A DNA stretch of 64,000 nt from Streptomyces violascens. GTDB lineage: Bacteria; Actinomycetota; Actinomycetes; Streptomycetales; Streptomycetaceae. A program made the translations under genes and the position numbers. The notes below the pieces were generated by a model. That model searched no databases, had not been told where the DNA came from, and was given only the letters and a program-made list of their open reading frames with translations. The DNA lies in NCBI RefSeq assembly GCF_014649955.1, contig NZ_BMUA01000015.1, positions 124,001 through 188,000 on the forward strand, read 5' to 3'. Shown in pieces: positions 59,975-64,000 of this stretch (positions within the stretch are counted from its first letter, which is position 1; each line of letters starts with the position of its first letter).

Positions 59975-61618
59975 ATGAAGGCCAGTGCACCGGGGCCGGT
60001 GTTCGAGGACTACGAGCCCGCGGGGGAGTGCGGGTGCCCCGGCTGCGCGGACCGGCGGCGACTGCGGCTGCTCCCGGTGCGCGACGGCGGCCACCCCGCG
60101 GCGAGCGGCGGCGCCCGGCGCGCGCTGGTCGCGGCCACCGCGGCCTCGGTGGTGATCGGCGGCTCGGGAGTGGCCGCCGCCGTCCCCGTCCCGCTGCCCG
60201 GCGGAACCGGCACCAACATGGCCGCCGACCCCGGGCCGCCCACCGAGCAGGGCGGCCCGAGCGGGCTGCACGGCGCGCCCGGCCAGCCCGCGCACGGGCC
60301 CGTCAAGCTGCGCCCGATCTCCCGGGCCGAGATCATCAACCGGGCCAAGACCTGGGTCGCCGCATCGGTCCCGTACAACATGGAGGCTTACTGGACGGAC
60401 GGCTACCGGCAGGACTGTTCCGGCTATGTGTCGATGGCCTGGAACCTCGGCACCAACGAGTGGACGGGGAGCCTGGACGAGTTCGCCGTGCGGACCACGC
60501 GCAACGCGCTCCAGCCCGGCGACATCCTGCTCTTCCACAACCCGAGCAACCCCAGCAAGGGGTCGCACGTCGTGATCTTCGGTGGCTGGACGGACCACAC
60601 GCACAACTACTACATGGCCTACGAACAGACACCGCCCGGCACCCGCAAGCAGGCCACCCCATACGCGTACTGGAAGAACTCGGCCAAGTACGTGCCCTTC
60701 AGGTACAAGTCGCTGGCCGCCGGCGGTGGTGGCGGGGCGGCCGTCGCGGAGACCGGCACGCAGACCGGTACGGAGCTGCAGAGCCTGGCGTTCCCGGGCG
60801 CCGCGAAGTTCGGGCCCGGGGCCGACAACAGCTATGTCACACGGCTCGGCCAGATGCTGGTGCTGCGCGGCGGAAGCCGTTTCTACAGCGAGGGGCCGGG
60901 GCCGCGCTGGACCTCGTCCGACCTGAACGCGACCCGCGCCTTCCAGGAGGCCCAGGGCTGGTCCGGCGCCGAAGCCGACGGGATCCCGGGGCCACAGACC
61001 TGGGCGCTGCTCGTGCAGGGCGGCGGCAAGGACATCGCTCCCGCGGAGGGCCAGGCCCCCGCCAAGCCTCAGGCCCCGGCGAAGCCCCCGGCCTCGGTTC
61101 CGGCTCCGGTCCCGGTTCCGGCCAAGCCCGAAGTCCCGGCCAAGCCCGAAGTCCCGGCCAAGCCCCAGGCTCCGGCCCAGGACTCGGTGTCGGTTCCGGC
61201 GCAGGCGCAGGCCCCGGTTCCGGCTCCTGTTGCCGTTCCAGTTCCAGTTTCAGTTCCAGTTCCGGCGCAGGCGTCGACCCCGGCTCCGGCGCAGGCCTCG
61301 AACACGGCCCCGGCAGAGGCTTCGGCCCTGGTCCCGGCACCGGTTACGGCCTCGGCTCCGGGCGGTTCGCAGGCGATGCGGCCCGCGTACCCCGGCAGGC
61401 GCTACTTCCGGCGGGGCCAGGACAGTCCGTACGTCACCCAGCTCGGCCGGCAGCTCGTGAAGAAGGGGTTCGGCAAGTACTACACCGAGGGGCCCGGGCC
61501 GCGGTGGAGCGAGGAGGACCGGCGCAACGTCGAGGCGTTCCAGCGGGCCCAGGGCTGGTCCGGCGCGGAGGCCGACGGCTACCCCGGCCCCGAGACCTGG
61601 CGGCGGCTCTTCGCATGA
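59975..61618 (+). CDS. NlpC/P60-type peptidoglycan hydrolase with two peptidoglycan-binding domains
   Basis: A 547-residue protein. The first 60 residues contain a cysteine pair (CGCPGC), followed by a membrane-spanning segment (ALVAATAASVVIGGSGVAAA). The hydrolase domain has the catalytic Cys in RQDCSGYVSMAWNL and His in KGSHVVIFGGW. Two similar binding domains follow, each with GPGPRW and FQ(E/R)AQGWSGAEADG, separated by a long Pro/Ala/Val linker (PAKPEVPAKPEVPAKP type). GGGAGGGGGAG before the ATG at 59975 fixes the start. The end overlaps a chain of coupled mini-ORFs. Confidence 0.85.
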   Translation: MKASAPGPVFEDYEPAGECGCPGCADRRRLRLLPVRDGGHPAASGGARRALVAATAASVVIGGSGVAAAVPVPLPGGTGTNMAADPGPPTEQGGPSGLHGAPGQPAHGPVKLRPISRAEIINRAKTWVAASVPYNMEAYWTDGYRQDCSGYVSMAWNLGTNEWTGSLDEFAVRTTRNALQPGDILLFHNPSNPSKGSHVVIFGGWTDHTHNYYMAYEQTPPGTRKQATPYAYWKNSAKYVPFRYKSLAAGGGGGAAVAETGTQTGTELQSLAFPGAAKFGPGADNSYVTRLGQMLVLRGGSRFYSEGPGPRWTSSDLNATRAFQEAQGWSGAEADGIPGPQTWALLVQGGGKDIAPAEGQAPAKPQAPAKPPASVPAPVPVPAKPEVPAKPEVPAKPQAPAQDSVSVPAQAQAPVPAPVAVPVPVSVPVPAQASTPAPAQASNTAPAEASALVPAPVTASAPGGSQAMRPAYPGRRYFRRGQDSPYVTQLGRQLVKKGFGKYYTEGPGPRWSEEDRRNVEAFQRAQGWSGAEADGYPGPETWRRLFA

Positions 61619-61753
61619 CGGCGGCACGGCACGACGTAGTGACGACAGCACGGCGGGACGGCTCGAAGGAATGACGGCAGCACCGCACGACGGCAAGCAC
61701 GGCACGACGTAATGACAGCAGCACCGCACGACGGCAAGCACGGCACGACGTAA
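61615..61753 (+). repeat. 41-bp tandem repeats forming coupled mini-ORFs
   Basis: Three ATGs at 61671, 61712 and 61753 are exactly 41 bases apart. The first two open 13-residue frames (MTAAPHDGKHGTT) that end in TAA overlapping the next ATG (TAATG). Before them, a 19-residue frame starts at 61615, overlapping the hydrolase stop (ATGA), and ends at 61674, overlapping the ATG at 61671. The third copy begins the open frame of the SPFH gene. It looks like a duplicated 5' end carrying translational coupling from one gene to the next. Confidence 0.75.
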
Positions 61754-61821
61754 TGACAGCAGCAACGCACGACGGAATGACCGCATCACCGCAGCACGGC
61801 ATGACGGAGGGAACGACGAGC

Positions 61822-62994
61822 ATGCAGACCCCTACCCCGACCCCGCCCGACGGCGCCGAACCGCCCCGGACGCCCGCCATCGCGATGCCGGGTGCCGGGC
61901 GCCGGGTGACCGTGATCAGCGGTGAGAACGCCGCCGCGATCCCGCTCCACCTGCTGTTCCGCGACGGCACCCGGTCCAACCCGGTCGTCCCCGCAGCGGA
62001 TGGGGCCGTACCCCGCCCGGTCGCGAGGCCGCCGAGGCAGGCGGGCCCGCGCACCATCGTCGAGGCCCCGGCCAGGCCCGCGCCCCCGGTCGATCCGGGC
62101 ATCGCGGAGCGGCCGGGCCCGACGCTGCCCGGCGGGGCGGCCGTCGCCGCCGGGACCCTCGCGCTCGCGGGCTGCGCGGCGCTGATCTGGCGGACCGGCG
62201 CCCTGCCCCCGTCGTCGGCCGCGCTGCTGCGGCTGCCCTCGTACCCGTACCACGGGATCGGCCTCGGACAGTGGATGCTGCTTGCCCTCGGGGTGGCCGT
62301 GGCGGTGCTCGCCTTCGGCGGGCTCGGGCGGGGGCGCGTCGGGTACGCCTGGGTGCTCTCGCTGTTCGGCGACTACCGGGGGACCGTGCGGCGCACCGGC
62401 CTGGTGTGGATGAGCCCGCTGCTCCTGCGCCGCCGGGTCGACCTGCGGCTGCGGCACTGGCGCAGCGAGCCGATGGCCGCCGTCGACGCGAACGGGACCG
62501 CGCTGCGGGTGGTGGTGCTGGTGGTGTGGCGCGTCCGGGACACAGCGCGGGCCGCGCTCGCCGTCGCCGACCACGAGAGGTATCTGCGCCAGCAGGTGGA
62601 GGCGGCGCTGGCCCGGGTCCTCTCGCAGCTCCCGGCCGACGCCTTCCACGAGGACGCGCCCACCCTGCGCAACGCGGAGGCCGTCGGCGACGCGCTGACC
62701 CGCCTGCTGAAGTCGGAGGTGGAGCCGGTCGGCATCGAGCTGTACTCGGCGCAGCCGACCCACATCGAGTACGCGCCCGAGGTCGCGGCGGCCATGCGCA
62801 GGCAGCGGGTCGCGGCGATCGACGCCCGTCACCGGGACGCGGTGCTGACCTCGGTGGTGGACGCGGTCGAGGACACCGTGCACCGGCTGACCTCGCGGGG
62901 TCTTGTGGAGCTCGACGACTACGAGCGCAAGGCCCTGGTGAAGGACCTGACGGTGGCGTTCTACACGGGGCGGGGGACGGGGGAGGGCGCCTGA
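61822..62994 (+). CDS. SPFH/band-7 domain membrane protein
   Basis: A 390-residue protein. A Pro-rich N-terminus precedes three hydrophobic segments (GAAVAAGTLALAGCAALIW; GQWMLLALGVAVAVLAFGGL; YAWVLSLFGDY). The SPFH core follows, with GTVRRTGLVWMSPLLLRRRV, ALRVVVLVVWRVRDTARAAL, YLRQQVEAALARVLSQLP and a C-terminal helical ERKALVKDL region. Such proteins form membrane microdomain scaffolds. GGAGGG (61807-61812) supports the ATG at 61822; the frame is open from 61753, where the mini-ORF chain feeds in. Coupling to the peptidoglycan hydrolase suggests a joint envelope role. Confidence 0.82.
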   Translation: MQTPTPTPPDGAEPPRTPAIAMPGAGRRVTVISGENAAAIPLHLLFRDGTRSNPVVPAADGAVPRPVARPPRQAGPRTIVEAPARPAPPVDPGIAERPGPTLPGGAAVAAGTLALAGCAALIWRTGALPPSSAALLRLPSYPYHGIGLGQWMLLALGVAVAVLAFGGLGRGRVGYAWVLSLFGDYRGTVRRTGLVWMSPLLLRRRVDLRLRHWRSEPMAAVDANGTALRVVVLVVWRVRDTARAALAVADHERYLRQQVEAALARVLSQLPADAFHEDAPTLRNAEAVGDALTRLLKSEVEPVGIELYSAQPTHIEYAPEVAAAMRRQRVAAIDARHRDAVLTSVVDAVEDTVHRLTSRGLVELDDYERKALVKDLTVAFYTGRGTGEGA

Positions 62995-63125
62995 GGGCAC
63001 ACCGGGGACACCGGGCCGGGCGCACCGGGGGCGCCGGGACCACCTGGGGGTGCCGGGGATGACAAGGGGGTGATTCTGATGCGGCGCTTGGCCTGGACAC
63101 GTCCAACTCCCGTCAATAGTCTGGG

Positions 63126-63141
63126 AGTTGGTCTAGACCGG
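63126..63141. promoter_or_regulatory. DasR-type operator (dre) upstream of the LPMO gene
   Basis: AGTTGGTCTAGACCGG contains the perfect core TGGTCTAGACC and resembles the dre consensus. It lies 69 bases before the LPMO start, as expected for chitin-utilisation genes of the DasR regulon. Confidence 0.8.
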
Positions 63142-63209
63142 AACATGAGATACCGCACGCGTGCAGCTCCATCCAAGGAACTCCCCCACGTTCTCCAGGA
63201 GTGGTCAGC

Positions 63210-63809
63210 ATGCGAAAGAAGCAGCGGCTCGGTGCCGCTGTGGTGGGGCTCGCCGTCGTCGGCGCGTCCCTGCTCGCGACCGGCAGTGCGAGCAGCCACG
63301 GCTACACCGACCAGCCGATCAGCCGGCAGAAGCTCTGCGCCAACGGCACGGTCACCAACTGCGGTGACATCCAGTGGGAGCCGCAGTCCGTCGAGGGCCC
63401 CAAGGGCTTCCCGGCGGCGGGCCCCGCCGACGGAACGATCTGCGCGGGCGGCAACAGCAGATTCGCCCAGCTGGACGACCCGCGCGGCGGCACGGGCTGG
63501 CCCACCACCAGACTGACAGGTGGTCAGACCTACACGTTCCGGTGGCAGTTCACCGCCCGGCACGCCACGACCGACTTCCGCTACTACCTCACCAAGCAGG
63601 GCTGGGACCCGACCCGGAAACTCACCCGGGCCGCGCTCGACGCCCAGCCGTTCCTCATCGTCCCGTACGGCGGGAAGCAGCCCCCGGCCACGCTCTCGCA
63701 CGAGGGCACCATCCCCACCGGGCGGACCGGCCACCACGTCATCCTGGCCGTGTGGACGATCGCGGACACCGGAAACGCCTTCTACGCGTGCTCGGACGTT
63801 CAGTTCTGA
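63210..63809 (+). CDS. Secreted AA10 lytic polysaccharide monooxygenase (chitin-active type)
   Basis: A 199-residue protein. Signal peptide cleavage after SASS would leave His30 as the N-terminal residue (HGYTDQPISRQKLC), the first ligand of the copper histidine brace; His118 (FTARHATTDFRYYLTKQGWD) is the second. The C-terminal FYACSDVQF supplies the axial aromatic. It is a single catalytic domain without a binding module, like the Streptomyces chitin-binding CHB proteins. AGGAG before the ATG at 63210 fixes the start. The dre site upstream links it to chitin/GlcNAc metabolism. Confidence 0.92.
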   Translation: MRKKQRLGAAVVGLAVVGASLLATGSASSHGYTDQPISRQKLCANGTVTNCGDIQWEPQSVEGPKGFPAAGPADGTICAGGNSRFAQLDDPRGGTGWPTTRLTGGQTYTFRWQFTARHATTDFRYYLTKQGWDPTRKLTRAALDAQPFLIVPYGGKQPPATLSHEGTIPTGRTGHHVILAVWTIADTGNAFYACSDVQF

Positions 63810-63835
63810 CGGTACGTCAACTACGGTGCGGCGCC

Positions 63836-64000
63836 ATGACCGCCATCAAGAAGAGTGCGTCAACCGTGTCGACCGTACCGACCGTGTCGGAGTACGTGCA
63901 GCGTCAGTGGGGCGACCGGCGGACCGGGTTGCGGTACGGCGATCTGGCACTCACCCACCACCAGATCGCCGCGGGCGCCGCCGCCCGCGCCGCGCTCCTG
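63836..64000 (+). CDS. Acyl-CoA synthetase-like protein, 5' part only
   Basis: The 55 visible codons read MTAIKKSASTVSTVPTVSEY and continue to RQWGDRRTGLRYGDLALTHH, resembling the start of AMP-binding acyl-CoA ligases (a YGD...T/S-x-x-x motif where the acyl-adenylate family has YGDxxxTY). The gene runs off the window. The family call is tentative. Confidence 0.6.
   Translation, partial: MTAIKKSASTVSTVPTVSEYVQRQWGDRRTGLRYGDLALTHHQIAAGAAARAALL

Overview
The window is chromosomal DNA of a Streptomyces or a very close actinomycete. It has very high GC, GTG and TTG starts, many apparently leaderless promoters, DasR-type operators in front of N-acetylglucosamine genes, class E and F sortases, and a core gene order (mec, cysO, cysM, nagE2, nagE1, nagF, rph, rdgB, tRNA-Leu, bcp, groES-like, guanidinium exporter, penicillin-binding protein) that I recall from S. 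coelicolor. All assignments come from reading the sequence; no database search was run.

Layout. 0-7.4 kb: amino-acid permease, then the protein-bound cysteine pathway (mec ... cysO-cysM), with a cobalamin-riboswitch-controlled B12 transporter (btuFCD) between mec and cysO. A Cys-containing leader peptide and a potential attenuator hairpin precede cysO. 7.5-12.7 kb: metallo-beta-lactamase-fold protein, two GlcNAc PTS EIIC genes and one EIIB gene with dre operators, and RNase PH. 12.8-17.2 kb: lipoprotein, rdgB, tRNA-Leu(UAG), a tandem pair of HNH proteins, bcp, DUF3618, a GroES-like gene and a guanidine-III riboswitch in front of a small multidrug resistance (SMR) guanidinium exporter. 17.3-26.6 kb: bifunctional penicillin-binding protein with Gln/Gly/Thr repeats, a three-gene ABC-2 transporter, DUF1707, DUF445 and SGNH-hydrolase genes.

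26.7-36.5 kb is the accessory island: an XRE-like regulator, a winged-helix protein with an HNH-like zinc fold lacking the usual histidines, a ParB-like protein overlapping in function with a SNF2-type helicase, a C5 cytosine methyltransferase, a Vsr endonuclease, a 265-residue protein of unknown function, and a restriction enzyme closely resembling NaeI (recognition GCCGGC). I read this as a NaeI-type restriction-modification system joined to a ParB/SNF2/HNH module. Base composition and codon use are unlike the core. Rare TTA leucine codons, which need the bldA tRNA, occur in the regulator, in the restriction enzyme and five times in the unknown gene, but I found none in the methyltransferase.

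36.6-49 kb: SEC-C protein, class E sortase, DUF3311 plus sodium:solute symporter, an MFS exporter with a divergent HxlR regulator, a YidC paralogue, an FAA-family hydrolase, a Uma2 protein, a sugar-type dehydrogenase with a divergent ROK repressor, and a LAETG-tailed surface protein. 49-55.9 kb: a GntR regulator and an operon for uptake and breakdown of a 2-aminoethylphosphonate-like compound (FAD oxidase, phosphonatase-like hydrolase, ABC transporter). 56-64 kb: NagD-like phosphatase, secreted protein plus class F sortase, GH6 hydrolase, tRNA-Lys(CUU), an NlpC/P60 peptidoglycan hydrolase coupled through repeated mini-ORFs to an SPFH protein, an AA10 lytic polysaccharide monooxygenase behind a dre site, and the start of an acyl-CoA-synthetase-like gene.
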